Positions 34,458 through 46,744 of a stretch of 64,000 nt of DNA are shown piece after piece; position 1 is the stretch's first letter, and every line of letters begins with the position of its first letter. The notes beneath the pieces are model-generated. The model was given only the letters and a program-made list of their open reading frames with translations, made no database searches and had not been told where the DNA came from. This stretch comes from Psococerastis gibbosa (lineage: Eukaryota; Arthropoda; Insecta; Psocodea; Psocidae): the NCBI GenBank assembly GCA_963971405.1, contig OZ020488.1:21161089-21225088 (forward strand), given 5' to 3'. The position numbers and the translations under genes were made by a program.

Positions 34458-34566
34458 AGTGGTCTTCCTATTGTTTTTTGCAAGCTTTCTATCGGAAAAG
34501 GTTCTGGAAACGGCTTCCCGAACCTTTTCCGATATAAAGATTGCAAAAAACAATAGGGAAACCACT
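34458..34566. repeat. Perfect-looking hairpin with 47-nt arms
   Basis: AGTGGTCTTCCTATTGTTTT through GGAAAAGGTTC (34458-34504) pairs with 34520-34566 with about four mismatches around a 15-nt loop. It is probably a tiny foldback element. It lies 60 bp before the minisatellite. Confidence 0.65.
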
Positions 34567-34628
34567 ATAGCCAGTATCGGAATGAGTTATTCCAGCTTCC
34601 CCAAAAACATAAGCAGAATATCAGCTTA

Positions 34629-34967
34629 ACCCCTCCCCCAAACACAGTATCACATCGGACAACCTGCCTTCCAATGCACATGTGTATACTGTCAAGGCTG
34701 CTAACTGACCACCCTCCCCTAACACAGTACCAAACAGGACAGGACAACCTGCCTTCCAATGCACATGTGTATACTGTCTAGGCTGCTAACTGACCACCCT
34801 CCCCTAACACAGTACCATACAGGGCAGGACAACTTGCCTTCCAACGCGCATGTGTCAAGGGCCTCAAGGCTGCTAAGTGACCACCCTCCCCTAACACAGT
34901 ATCAAACAGGACAGGACAACCTGCCTGCCAAGTTCCAATGCACATGTGTCAAGGCTGCTAACTAGCG
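34629..34967. repeat. Minisatellite, ~86-bp unit, four copies
   Basis: The anchor CCTCCCCTAACACAGTA recurs near 34630, 34713, 34799 and 34888, giving periods of about 83, 86 and 89 bases. Each unit also holds AACCTGCCTTCCAATGCACA and AAGGCTGCTAACTGACCA. Length changes come from small insertions, such as a doubled CAAGG segment in the third unit. The array is GC-richer than its surroundings. Frames run through it on both strands only because the unit lacks stops. Confidence 0.85.
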
Positions 34968-37900
34968 TTAACTAACACAAATTAGCGGTGCGCTGCAGAG
35001 CACGTACTGCATATTCATGGTGCCAAACTACCTGCAACTTAAGGTACCCTTTCCCTTCCGCGGCCCATGTAATCAGACCTCCTCAGATCAAGGGCTTGCA
35101 CAGGAATCAATATCGCCCTGATTGGCTAGAATTAGGTGGAGCATTAGGAGTGCGTGATAACTCCGTAACAGGTGAATTGACCTTGCTCCAGCAATACTCA
35201 GCGGAGCCAGTGGCAAGGAAGGTAAAACTCCCGGCAAACCAGTGGTAATTGCCTGTTAACTTACATCGTTGTCGAGAGCTAATAAAAGGGCAGTCATTTT
35301 ATGAAATAGGTTAATTATTTAATGCCATGCATGCATTTACAATAACATGGAAGGATCTGTCTTTATTTCAGGGTTTTCTCGTATGCACCATATGGAAATT
35401 ATTAATTATCCTTTAGCTACGGGTTCTCTCTCTCTCTCTCTTTCCATTAATGGGGCATTAAATAATAAATAAACTCGAGACAAAAAAATAGGTAATTGGC
35501 TTAATACTTAAAAATAAGTAAAGCGCTTCCTCAGAATATCTAGCGTTTCGAGTATCGCTGTTACATCTTGAATAATTTACACAAAATAATTCCAAAACTC
35601 AACATAGTAGACATATCAAGCTAAAACAATCATAAGAATGAATATAATGAGACCTAGAAATACAGACTACTCCCTCCCGCTTCCTACCTTACCAGACGGT
35701 TTCAATTGTATATAATGACATGGGGAGTTGACTTCTGTACATGTCGGACTTGCAATAAATCGTACTTTACATATGGCAAAAGGTGCTTGCAGGGTGTAGC
35801 AAAGTGACACGCCGGTTATATTATAACCACGACCTTGCCACCCATTTACATAATCTAAATAAAAATAGCCTTGAGAATACAGACACCATTTCCAAGCAAA
35901 TAACAACCACAGACTAACTGAAACATCAAAAAAGACGGAAACGAAATTAAAAAATGTTACGACACGTCATGACTCCCTAATAAAATTTTACAGTATTTTA
36001 GGCGAATATCGGATACCCCACTATCACTTATTGAGCTAAATTCAGTTTCACATGAAATATCAATCGTACAGCTATATCTTTGGAAGAAATGTTCCTCTAC
36101 GGCTCTACATATTGATACACAGTTTGTGGCCGTAACCGAAAGGCCACAGTTTTGGACCTCCTTCGACCTGACACCTTCATTGACCGTTATTTTTTACAAA
36201 TCAAGTTAGCTCAAAATAAGTAGGAATTTCTGGATGTAACCCGGCTGATTTCATTACGATCGAAATTTCCTGGGAATTTTAATTTTTTAGACTCGTACGG
36301 TTTTTCACATGCGATTGTATCTTAACTTAATATCAAGATCTCGGTCACTAGGACAACGTATCACTTTATACAGTTTGTTAGTTTGTGCGAAAATTCAGTT
36401 TCCTTTAATACCATCATGCATCATTACCATTTCCAATCCGCAGTTCAGATTGCGAGGCGTTTTTCTTGTGCTACCACAGCCTCCTCACCACAAACAAAAA
36501 TAACTAGGCATCTGTTAAAAATCTGTACACGAACAAAATTGTCACAAACCTGAATGACAAATGCATGTCGTACCCGTATTAAAAAATTATGCAATGAAAA
36601 TTACCTCCAGCCTATACGGTTTATGATTTAAGCAAATAAAGCTAGCACATGAGTGTCGCGTGTGCTAAAGAGTAGTTTTCATTGAAACCATGCCTCTGGA
36701 AATATAGCATAACATAATGAGAAACACAAGATCACTTCTGGTTCTGCAGTACAAAGAAGAAGATAACTATACATGGCCAACTCTTCAATAGCTTCGGCAG
36801 AAACCAAAACCAAAAGGTCATCCATAGCTGCCCTGCAGTACACATGACCTAGCCTACTGTCCAATGGTAATTTGGGATTCGGGTCGGAAGTGAAGGATGC
36901 AGCTGCGGAAATGCAAGGTGGCTTTCCGCCGCGGACGGTATGGACTACTCGTAACCTTGCGCGACCTTGCCCGTTAGGCGTGGTCGGCGACCAAGGCAAA
37001 CCAACGTTCGTTCTATATCTTCGAGGCTTCTCAGCTGACTTTTTTTTCTTTCTCCATCGCATTAAGGCATATCACTGAATCAAATAATTGCACAGGGACT
37101 TTTAATTGATCTGAACTGTTGGCTGTTGTTACTCAAGCGCTCGCGGTGCCCTGTGGTGATAATATTGTTCCCGCTCGTTGTTGAATCTGTTCAATGTACC
37201 ATGCTGGGTGTCATGACGCCACACCTAGCCGTCGTGGGAAAGTGTCCATAGATTTTAATGATTGGCTGGTCCATAGTGTGCATTTGCACGCACGATTGTA
37301 CATTACACACGGTCATGCAGAAATTCTCTGTTCTTTGAGATTTTGAGAGTATTTATGTTTATGATCTGGATACAAATTTTGCCCACCACAACCAGCGTAA
37401 GCACTAATCGAAGAAAGATTAATGGTATTACAGGCATGTCGTGAAATTAACAAATGTAATGGGTGTCAATGTCCATCACCTATATAAAATGTGCTATACA
37501 GGGAAGTCAAAAAGGCAGACCCTACAAGTTGAAGAGGACTTTCCCGTACATAGACATCTTAAGAACACCTTACTGGAAAAATTTTCGAATCCACCTTTAG
37601 TGTAATATAAACGTAATACCTACCCATTATGTACCAGCGCTGTACACATGGGAACCGGTATTAATGACCTGAAAAGTAAGCGGACTCATTATAGAGAGCT
37701 TTAATGGAATGGATCCTCAATGCCCAAAAAAACTTCTGGGTTTACCGACACATCTCTCGGTTCCAAGAGTGTCTTCACAACCGCAGACGACTTTAGTTTA
37801 AAAACTGAGCCAAACGCTCAGTGAACAAATCAAATGAAGGTTGACTCCCTTCAGACAGAACACATTGAAAGAATGGGAGCGATTCCCAGCGAATTCAATA

Positions 37901-38316
37901 CACAAGGCTGACCAGTGGATGCAGTGGCCCCCTGCAGGGAATATATTAATTTATAGATGAGGGCAGAGCCCTACGGCCCACAACTACTACTAGAAGTCAT
38001 TAAGAACATGTTACAGGTGTAGATAGGGTCAAGTCAAATCTGGGACACCCAATCTTATTTCATTTATAATGTAGGATTTCATAGTGGGATGAATTACGTC
38101 GAATATATAACTAGCAATTATTCCCTTCACATAATTCCGCATTGTGCGTGCAAAACTTGTGTATCCAGTATAAATATTATTAAAGGGTAACTTTGCTTTC
38201 GTTATGAGAGACATTTACCACGGTTTGTCTTTGGTAAAGCCTCCCAGAACTTCGGGGGTTCCATTTTATGGTTTCATACTTAATTATATACGGATAGATA
38301 AAATAGAGTATCAAAA
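34968..38316. other. No gene recognised
   Basis: Includes a (TC)n run at 35424-35441 and a GC- and CpG-richer patch at about 36860-37050 that carries overlapping frames on both strands (longest 127 codons, minus). The protein sequences are unfamiliar and no splice-site pair frames them, so no gene is called. Confidence 0.4.
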
Positions 38317-39189
38317 AAGAACCGGTCCGAGTTTAATCGAACTGTTTTTTTTCACTTTATCAACATTAGTAGATAGAGAATATGGGTAATTTCATGGTAA
38401 ATAATTTTCCAGTGGCTAAATTTCCGATGTATCGGGGGGGGGGGGGGGGGGTCAGGTTGTCCACCTGACATCACTGGAAGTGAGATAAATTCTAGATAGG
38501 TCATACCAACACATTAATTACCACACAGCAATAATGGCAGGACACGCAATGCATTTGTGCGCGAATTTTCTATCATTTTATCAAAAAATAATTTTTTGTG
38601 CAAAACCAAATACTTTTTTGGGAAAGCAACCTATCCGGTTTAGTTACTCAATTAAACACCTAAAACATACCTGAAGGTAGAAATCATCGATAGAAAGGTG
38701 TCGCAGAAAAATTATTTTTTAGTCACTTTTCATTAAAATTTGGTCATTTTTATTTTTTTACCCCCAGAAGCAAACTATCAAGGGGCAAGCGACCCCCCGC
38801 ATTTCGTTAACATTAATAACGACTACAATATGTGTGAATTAAAAAGAAATCGTTGGAGCAGTTTTTGAGAAATAATTTTTTTAGACGTTTTTTTTGGAGT
38901 TTTTTGAGAATAAAACCCCCCCAAATTAAGTTAGCCCGAAATAAAAAAAATAGTCCCGAGGTATGATTTTTGTGGACCTATATGCCGAATTTCATCAAAA
39001 TCGACCGAGTAGTTTGCCCGGAAATCGACGAACAGACAGACAGACAGACAGAGCGACAGACCCACATTTCGTAAAAACCACTTTTTTTGGTTCCTGGGAC
39101 CTCAAAACGTGTATATCTGTTGAAATCTCGGAATCGAAAATTTCGACCATCACGAAGCTTTCCTTATACTACGTATAAATTAGAAAGCA
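38317..39189 (-). mobile_element. HINE copy B4, full length
   Basis: Both termini are present: AAAGAACCGGTCCGAGTTTA at 38317 and CTTATACTACGTATAAATTA then GAAAGC at 39189. The G tract is about 17 long at 38435. The core is an ACAGACAGACAGACAGA run at 39033. Layout as in B1 and B3. Confidence 0.75.
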
Positions 39190-40175
39190 AAAAACTGGAC
39201 CCTTGTTCCTTACTTAATAAAATAAAATAAATTAAAACGAAGAATACGAACCGTAGATACCACCTTTCATTTGAAAAGAAAAATGTCTTCAATTATTATC
39301 CCAAGTTATGGATTACAAATAATAGGATTATTTGTAAAAAAGTCCGTCATAATTAATTACACTGCATCTTATAGGACAGTATATATTAGATTATAGTACA
39401 ATTAAAACAGCGTTAGCACCAAATAAGGGAGGACTAGTGTCTACAATAAGGCGACATGTATAGCAAGGACAAATTCCAGGGAAAGTCACCCTTCCAAGTT
39501 TCAAATATACCTACTCAGAAAGAAAAGGTGTGACGCAACAAACGCAGATTCACAAGACATAAAGGAGCAAGTCACTAGGACTTGCCCCTATACAGTTCCA
39601 AGGTTTACACAGAAATAATCTACTAGAAAGCCGTAAAACTGGCCACTTATACACAGTAACAGACTCGTGTTTCCAGTCCACATTTACAATTCAAGGCCAT
39701 AACGGAAAACCGGCGATGCTAAAGACTTAGCAAAACAAGGGGCACTTGCTTGAACTAGTCGGAGTATGAAGCCCTAAAAAATGGGGTATAAAATGGCGGA
39801 TTTGAGGCGAATTCCAGATTTGAGAAGGATGCAAATGAAACATTCATAATAGAATTGTTATCGGTTATTCCTTATAATGTATTAGCATTATAGGTACTTC
39901 AGTATTTCACAGCAATAGCCATCGACACAGTCCGTGGAAACACAGGACTAGTTGGAATCTCTGACTTGTAAAGTGAACAATCTGAATACTGTTCTTCCTA
40001 GTATATACTGCACTGTTCGAGGCCTCAGTAACCGTATATAATAAGACTCTGCCATTGTCTGTTTTACCTTCACCTTACTTACGCCTCAACATGGTCCTTC
40101 GAGCCGGATTGATTTTTCTTAAGTTCAATTTGTAGTTCGAGGCGTTAAGTCATGGGAAGGAAGTAACAATATAGG
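39190..40175. other. No gene recognised
   Basis: Unique sequence; no exon or repeat recognised. Confidence 0.5.
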
Positions 40176-40480
40176 CCCGCACAAATAGAGACTGCCAAAG
40201 AAATCTGTCAGAATATGTAAACACTTGCAGGTCTGATAGGAGTTGGCAAGGTTGTGAGACAGTTATTGAGTAGCTACGCTACGGGGACGAAATATACACG
40301 GACTATAGCGAAGCAAAAACAGGACTTATTCCCGAGACCGGCACAGCTAGCTGTAGGACACAAAATGGAATCTTATGTCACAAAAAGGAGGCAAACCTGG
40401 TTGAAATAAGTCAAAGGCTGCAGTAAGGGGTACCAAGTCCGACCGGTTTCGACCTAGGAAAATAAAATTCACGGGAAGAT
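40176..40480 (+). repeat. Interspersed repeat I, copy 2
   Basis: GAGACTGCCAAAGAAA, GCAGGTCTGATAGGAGTTGG, GACTATAGCGAAGCAAAAAC, CACAAAAAGGAGGCAAACC and CCGACCGGTTTCGACCTAGG parallel the copies at 5868 and 41793. It is the most complete uninterrupted copy. Confidence 0.7.
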
Positions 40481-41792
40481 ATGGTCCGATCTATTGAGTT
40501 GCACTAGAAAATCAAAAAAATGACGACCTCTTGAGATCTTGAGACACCTCTTATAGACAAGGTGATAGGACTGCAACTCAATGCAGCGGCTATGTCCAGG
40601 TTAACCAGTGACGCAAGTCTAGTCGCTCCAGAGAGGCATGTTATTGCAACAATTACTAGGCTGTCAATAACCAAGTCTGCTGCTCTACATCGGGACCTAA
40701 AACCGACCTTGGGGTCACGCACTTAAGTTCAGCGACCTTTAGACCACATCAATTAATTATCGAATCCGCCGAAACAATTTGGGCAGTTCCCAATGTACCG
40801 CGGTATCTGATCATTGCATGAGCTCATAATTATATCAGTTCACGGAATTTGAAGTAAAATAGAAGTTAAATGATGTAATGCTATGAAAAAGTACATGATT
40901 GGATCAGAGAAATAGCATACTACTCGGTTCATTGGCTACAGGCAAGTCTTTAATGGCTTTGGCAAGCAGATACGATGATCTACGAGGTATATAAGACATT
41001 GTTCAAAAATTCAGAGGTCTCCATCCTAGAAAAACGAAAAATTAGACTAAAAACTCTACTCTTAATGAAGCGTGGATATGGTAAATAGCACTGTGTAATT
41101 TTTTTTTTAAATATGAATTTGAAACAACGCCAATGTGCCGCCAAAATGAGCTCAAGTTTCTCAAGGAGAGAAAAATAAAGTAAAACGTGAGAGTCAAACA
41201 GCTGAAATACGACACAGTTATTATTCCTCTATGAACACCCATGTGCTCCTTGAATATCAACATAAATCGTGATGGCATGGCCTTTTAAGACTTCCTCGTA
41301 AGAGACTTTACGTTATGGGTGACATTTCGAACTGGATTCGCTGGACCAAAGCGCCTGACATTTTCAACAAGCCAAGGTCAGTAAAGCTAAACAGGTGCCA
41401 AACTAATCCAATGGACCGTCGCATATCATCTCCGATCGCAGCCTTGTCGGTTTCATGTTGTTTTCAGAACCAAGTGTCAACGTCATTTGACTTCTATTAC
41501 TGGGACACGACGGAATTCTAAAGGGAATTCATAAAAGAAAATGGTTTCGAATTTCTGATATCCATTTCGTTTAAGTTAATTCATATCTCTGATATACTCG
41601 TAGGCACCATCTATAGAGATGGGGTGGTGGAGGTGGTGAGAAACAAAGATAATTGCGGGAAAACCATCGCCATAGCTTGCGAAAAAACCGTAGTTAGAAT
41701 CTCTCTGACCTACAGCAACTTATCTCAATCTCAACAGTGTGCATCCTACTGCTGCTGCTATGCTCGATGACCTCAATGACCGTGTGCATGAT
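40481..41792. other. No gene recognised
   Basis: Unique sequence. The 68-codon + frame at 41315 has no exon signals or familiar residues. Confidence 0.45.
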
Positions 41793-42290
41793 AGGGACTG
41801 CCAAAAACCAGTTTGAATGTGCAAACAGGTCTGTGAAGTTTGTGAGACGGTTTTTGAGTGGCTCAACTACGGGGAAGAACCGAAATTAGAGGATATGGAA
41901 AAAACTGGGACGACGCCCCGGTTAGGCGTAGATCGTGGGTTCGAATCCCGCCAAGCCCAGTTTTTTTCCATATCCTCTAATTTCGGTTATAACGAGGAGG
42001 TTACCTCTTCAACCAAAGTTAATTTAATGTCAGTGTTCTATATACCATATAATACTACAATGTACGGGGAAGAATGTTACCCGGAATATAGCGAAGCAAA
42101 ATCAGAACTTAGTTCAGGGGCTACCACAGCATCCACATGAACTAAGAGAATGTGTAACCAATAACAATGTGAAACCTCAGGATACAAAAAGGAGGAGAAC
42201 CAGATTACAATAAGCCGAAAGCTACAATAAGGGTTACCTCCCTCGACCGGTTTGGACCTAGAAAGAAAAAAAGTGTGGGAAAGTGTGCTT
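41793..42290 (+). repeat. Interspersed repeat I, copy 3, interrupted
   Basis: Family I sequence from GGGACTGCCAAAAACCAG through GTGAGACGG, GGGGAAGAA, then GAATATAGCGAAGCAAAATC and CGACCGGTTTGGACCTAGAA. It is split at GGGGAAGAA by a 183-bp hairpin retroposon (41880-42062) that duplicated TACGGGGAAGAA on both sides. This shows repeat I is the older layer here. Confidence 0.75.
41880..42062 (+). mobile_element. Hairpin retroposon carrying half a tRNA in its loop
   Basis: The element is bounded by a perfect 12-bp target duplication (TACGGGGAAGAA at 41868-41879 and 42063-42074). It starts with a 30-nt arm CCGAAATTAGAGGATATGGA..., then 46 bp equal to the 3' half of the family G tRNA-like unit (B box GGGTTCGAATCCCGCC), then the matching 31-nt arm ending AATTTCGG. 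A body follows: TTATAACGAGGAGGTTACCT, AATTTAATGTCAGTG. The tRNA half lacks an A box, so it cannot be a tRNA gene. A second copy without the tRNA half is at 46468-46607. Long target duplications point to retroposition, not cut-and-paste. Confidence 0.75.
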
Positions 42291-42932
42291 CAAGAAATCA
42301 GCTACATTGAAAACGCTCTTGGGCCTTGGGCTGGGAGTGCTAAAAGGAGCGAAAATTCACGGTTTAACAAGAACACAATGTCCCAGTGACCGGTTATGTA
42401 ACTCAATCAGCACCATGTTAGAGTACAGCTCATTATAAAGAAACGTAATTAGGAAGATACCTGCGGATGGCGTGTAGACGAAAGAACAGGTGAATAATGT
42501 GCCATTTTCGGATAACGAGCAGCTCGGGTAATGATCAAGATAAATGGGAAATGGCCCATGTAGAGAGGTTTACGATGGGCCGTTAGGAACCATGTAATAA
42601 TAAGTGTTGAAACTGATAATTGGGGGGTAATCAAACTAAATTTGTAATTAATTAAACATCAATGGCCATGTTTAAATCTACAAAGTGCGAAAATGAACTA
42701 TGCCAGTGGGCTATGGGAATTTTTATTTTTGAACAATTATTGCCTGTTACTGACTAACTTAACAATTTCGTTTTCATGCTCTGCCATACTGAATATCTTG
42801 AGAAAACTTTGTTAATCATATTCGGTTTTTAAAATTATTTTGTGACAATAGATAATAATCACATTTTAAATATGAAATTGTGGCGGGTTTCGGTTCACAC
42901 GACTTTTGACAGCGCGGTAGAGTGCCATCTAA
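42291..42932. other. No gene recognised
   Basis: Unique AT-rich sequence. Confidence 0.5.
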
Positions 42933-43316
42933 GGCGCCCATTCCATTGACCGGCTAGGGCTATTTCCAAAAACGGTGACGTGGTAGCAGGCATTCAAGAC
43001 TTAGGTGGCGTTTCCATTGACCTCGCATTGCAGAATGCAAATGACATTGACGGAAATTAGAATTTTTCTTTTTATAGAAATCTATTAAAATGTTTGTACT
43101 TAACATATCCCATGACGCCATTTTTTAATTTTAGTTTGTTTGTTTGTGATTTTACTGTATGATCATTGATCAATTTTAACTATGGCATAGAGGAAAATAA
43201 ACATTTCCGTCAATTCTGCAATGCGAGGTCGGTGGAAACGCCACCTAAGTCTTGAATGTCTGTTACCACGTCACCGTTTTTGGAAATAGCCCTAGCCGGT
43301 CAATGGAATGGGCACC
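42933..43316. mobile_element. PIF/Harbinger-like foldback MITE, copy 5
   Basis: Termini GGCGCCCATTCCATTGACCG and GGGCACC are flanked by TAA (42930-42932) on the left and TTA (43317-43319) on the right. The two-tier inner boundary TTAGGTGGCGTTTCCATTGA is present. Compared with copy 3 it shows CCACCGACC changed to CCATTGACC at the left tip. Confidence 0.85.
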
Positions 43317-43959
43317 TTAGAAATCCAAATAAGTTAGAAGACATAACATGAATATGGAACATATGCATAGCAACATGAACCTTAAGCCGCTGTCACAGAA
43401 TAGCGGTCACCGTATGTTACTCGTATACCTGTGTGCTCTGTGGTATAGGCTCATTGTAGTATATTTTACTAGTCTCAGGTGACCTAACCCAGGTCCATTG
43501 CTGACCGTAGTCAGTAGTGTATTAATAGCACAATAGTGTATTAAAATAGTTTTGGCGGGCGTGTGAGTTACTCAGCAATTTTGGTCGTGATGGCATTATT
43601 TTATGTAATAGCCGAGTCATAGGTTGTTGCGTATCGGGCTGCCACACACAGTGCAGGGCTTCAGTATTTGTTCTTAGATCTTACGCTCGGCTCATTCCTC
43701 GAATAATTAGGCCTCCATGTTTGACCTTAATAAGATGTTTCACGTCCTAAAAATGTGGATGTGACACTTCGTTCATCCCTTCTCTCGTTCTAATTTATGC
43801 AATAATATGCACTGTTTTTGTAAATACTGCTTGCAACACTGATGAGCCTACTATTTGCGAACAAAAATTAATTTTAATTGACTTTTGGACTAGTTTTTGA
43901 ACGCGCATTATCTATTATCACAAAATAATTTTAAAAAACTAATATGAATATCAAAGTCT
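43317..43959. other. No gene recognised
   Basis: Unique sequence without recognisable exon or repeat. Confidence 0.45.
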
Positions 43960-44172
43960 TGCACTACAATCTACTGAGGGTCTAGGCCTGAAGACTGGCA
44001 GAGGATCCTCTCAATTTGGGATGTTGTGGTCGGTAAGACCCCCGACAGCCGAATTTTTTCTTACCCATGCGAAGGGGAAACCTTTTATGTGGAGTATCGA
44101 ACCTCGATCTTCTCTTTCATAGTCTAGTTCCCTACCAATTTGACTATTCACCATAGTCACCCTAAATTTTTC
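43960..44172 (-). mobile_element. tRNA-derived SINE, family K, copy 2
   Basis: On the minus strand: AGTCAAATTGGTAGGGAACT (A box), GATCGAGGTTCGATACTCCA (B box), AAGGTTTCCCC, CAACATCCCAAATTGAGAGG, ATCCTC and TCAGGCCTAGACCCTCAGT. The B box is closer to consensus than in the copy at 5383. Confidence 0.65.
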
Positions 44173-45235
44173 TCCTAAAAACACTACAATGGTCTACGCC
44201 TTCATGCCCTTAGCACGTTGTCATACCATCTACAGATTACATTATTACGAAATAGTCTCATCTCATAAGCTTGAACTGATACACCAAATAAATTTCATGC
44301 CAGAACTCCCGAAACTTGGAGCAGTGAATGGGCATTACCGCAAGATTATGACTTTTAAATTACACAGTAGAGTTTATTATTGCAGGGTACCAGGTACCCA
44401 CCTCCGCACAATTGCGAATTCGCTGATGATTTTATAATGGTATGTTAAATGGCTTAATAGCAGCCTGTCATCGCTTCAATTGTAACGATATAACGTCACT
44501 TGTATTTTCTCAATTTTGACCTATTTAGGCCTTAAGCAAGCTAAAAAGCTATGGCAGTTTCAACTTAAGAAACATATAGGATGGGCGAATGGGCCGGACT
44601 TCTCCTCATATATGAGGTATTAACAAGACGGATCTTCAACAAGGAATGGGCGTACATTGAAAAGAAAGAAAATTGCGTTTATTTTCCATGTGGGCGAAGT
44701 TTGGGCCTTTCGGCCCACTCTTACAATTAACCATTGATGTAAGCGCAAAATATTTATAGCAAGGCAGTCAGCACTGCTTAACGTGAATGTGGCCAACATC
44801 CTTTGATCTTTACCGACTTCGGATGAGAAGTATTGTCAACATGACGGCGGTCCGGTGCAAACGCGGTTTAATTAGAGCTATAAGTGTAGGCAAGAGCCAC
44901 ACTACCAAATATATTGCACAGTACTATAGTGCATATTATATAACGCCACTCAAATAATAATGTTCCGAGAAAAAAAGGCAACTTTTTTTTACATCGTGTA
45001 TCCTCATTATAATTGCAATTGCAAAGTAATATCCAATATCCTTAGTTTTGTTCGACGTGCATGGGGGAAACAGCCACACCCAGCAAACAAAGAAACGCCA
45101 CTGCTATAGCTTACTTTATTAGCAGCGGCTTATTACTTATTAATAAATGTTAAGGAATGTTAATAACACGCCAACTTAACAGACTTCATTCATCTTTCCA
45201 TTTCGCACTGTAAAGTATGGTCAAGCGTAAATGCG
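44173..45235. other. No gene recognised
   Basis: Unique sequence; an 82-codon + frame at 44189 has no supporting signals. Confidence 0.45.
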
Positions 45236-45625
45236 CGAATTTGTTTCTTTGACAATTTGGGAAGCTGTTGCGGAGTTAAAAATTCTCTAACAGCTAGTTA
45301 AATAAAATATGTTCTTTCAAGATATTTTTTAAAAAAAAGTTTCAGTGCTCATTTTAAATAGGAAAATATCTAAAATCTTATCCAAGTGTCCATTATTTTA
45401 ATCAATTAAATTTCTAATACCATTTATGCCCGAATTTGTTTCTTGGACAATTTGGGAAACTGTTGCGGAGTTAAAAATTCTCTAACAGCTAGTTAAATAA
45501 AATATGTTCTTTCAAGATATTTTCTAAAAAAAAGTTTCAGTGCTCATTTTAAATAGGAAAATATCTAAAATCTTATCCATGTGTCCATTATTTTAATCAA
45601 TTAAATTTCTAGTACCATTTATGGT
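45236..45625. repeat. Recent 195-bp tandem duplication
   Basis: Two head-to-tail units, 45236-45430 and 45431-45625, both start CGAATTTGTTTCTT and include GTTGCGGAGTTAAAAATTCT and AGTTTCAGTGCTCATTTTAA. I count about five or six differences, so roughly 97% identity. Neither unit is seen elsewhere in the window. Confidence 0.9.
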
Positions 45626-46467
45626 CATTAGTTTACATTTGTCCTTCCTCAACCTGTTTCGAGTCTAATAGTAATTATCCCGATACACACTAGATGTCCA
45701 CAATAATTAAAACGGTAAATACCTATGCTTAGCTAATGAGGGTCAGTGAGGACCCCAGTGTTCACATGAGTGCGTACCGGTAATTAAGAATAGAGCACTT
45801 GGCGCTGCAGGTCATGTTGCGTTTGTTTACATTTCATCAACATTCACGGTGTTCTTGGCCCATATGGTGGTAATTCACATGCTAGATCCCAACTTATCTG
45901 CATGGCATTCTATTGTGGATGCTTTTGTTGCATCCTGAACTTGCCAGCACCCGGACAAGGCCGTACGCACGCACACGCGTTGCTTCACCCGGTCATATGA
46001 ATACACGCATTGTTTGCTTTTACTTTCATGCACTGGTGATATTCAAAGCGGTAGGCCCATAAAGGACAGCTTCCACGTTCATGACCACAATATTTAATCA
46101 TTGGCTTTATTCAGTAAGGCGTCTGACTCAATCAACAGAATGAACATGCTCAACGTTGCACACGCAACCGAACTTGTTTTGAATGCCCAATCTATGCAAG
46201 TTCCACAATACAGGTAGCTAGAATGAACTACAATAATCTGTTAGAATAAAGGTCCAGCGTTGGTCCTGAGCTTCCGTTATAATGGAGTATAGTAGTAGTA
46301 TGATCTTGGAGTGCAGTGGTAATATTGTTAATTAAAAAATGCAAGTAAGTTGTCAAGAATGCCAAGTTTAAGGAATAAATTAAAAAATATTCTGTTCGTA
46401 GGAAAAGGTGAAATCTCCTTACATGGTAACATCTCCTGATGGCTAGGATAAATATTTGCCAGTATAT
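45626..46467. other. No gene recognised
   Basis: Unique sequence with a CG-richer patch around 45940-46000; no exon or repeat recognised. Confidence 0.45.
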
Positions 46468-46607
46468 ATTCAAGATATTGCAGTATTATACAGTGCATAA
46501 CACTGACATTAAACTAACTTAGGTAGAAGAGGTAACCTCCACTTAATGACCGAAATGTTTAAGAGATTTAGATTTTTTTTTCTTTCTAAATCCTCTAATT
46601 TTGGTTT
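46468..46607 (-). mobile_element. Hairpin retroposon, copy without tRNA segment
   Basis: On the minus strand it reads ACCAAAATTAGAGGATTTAG, an A-rich turn, TCTAAATCTCTTAAACATTT (the facing arm), then TGGAGGTTACCTCTTCTACC and TAGTTTAATGTCAGTG, the body of the element at 41880. Target duplications TGCCAGTATAT (46457-46467) and TGCCAGAATAT (46608-46618) differ at one base. The hairpin is therefore a fixed part of the family and the tRNA half an optional loop. Confidence 0.7.
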
Positions 46608-46744
46608 TGCCAGAATATGCGAGCGACCATTGCGGAAATAAAACCAGCACACCAATACGTCGTTGGCACAGAGTGGCCTAATAGACTATAAAGAACAATA
46701 GTACAATATGAGATAGCAGGAGTATTTTTCTATACCTAATGTTT

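Noticed and set aside
36679-37062. 127-codon minus-strand frame in a GC-richer patch
   Set aside because: Unfamiliar sequence, overlapping frame on the other strand, no splice-site pair and no repeat or domain match. Composition alone explains the open frame.
41910-41955. tRNA-derived fragment as an independent gene
   Set aside because: Only the T-arm half is present and it is enclosed by the arms of a retroposed hairpin with its own target duplication.
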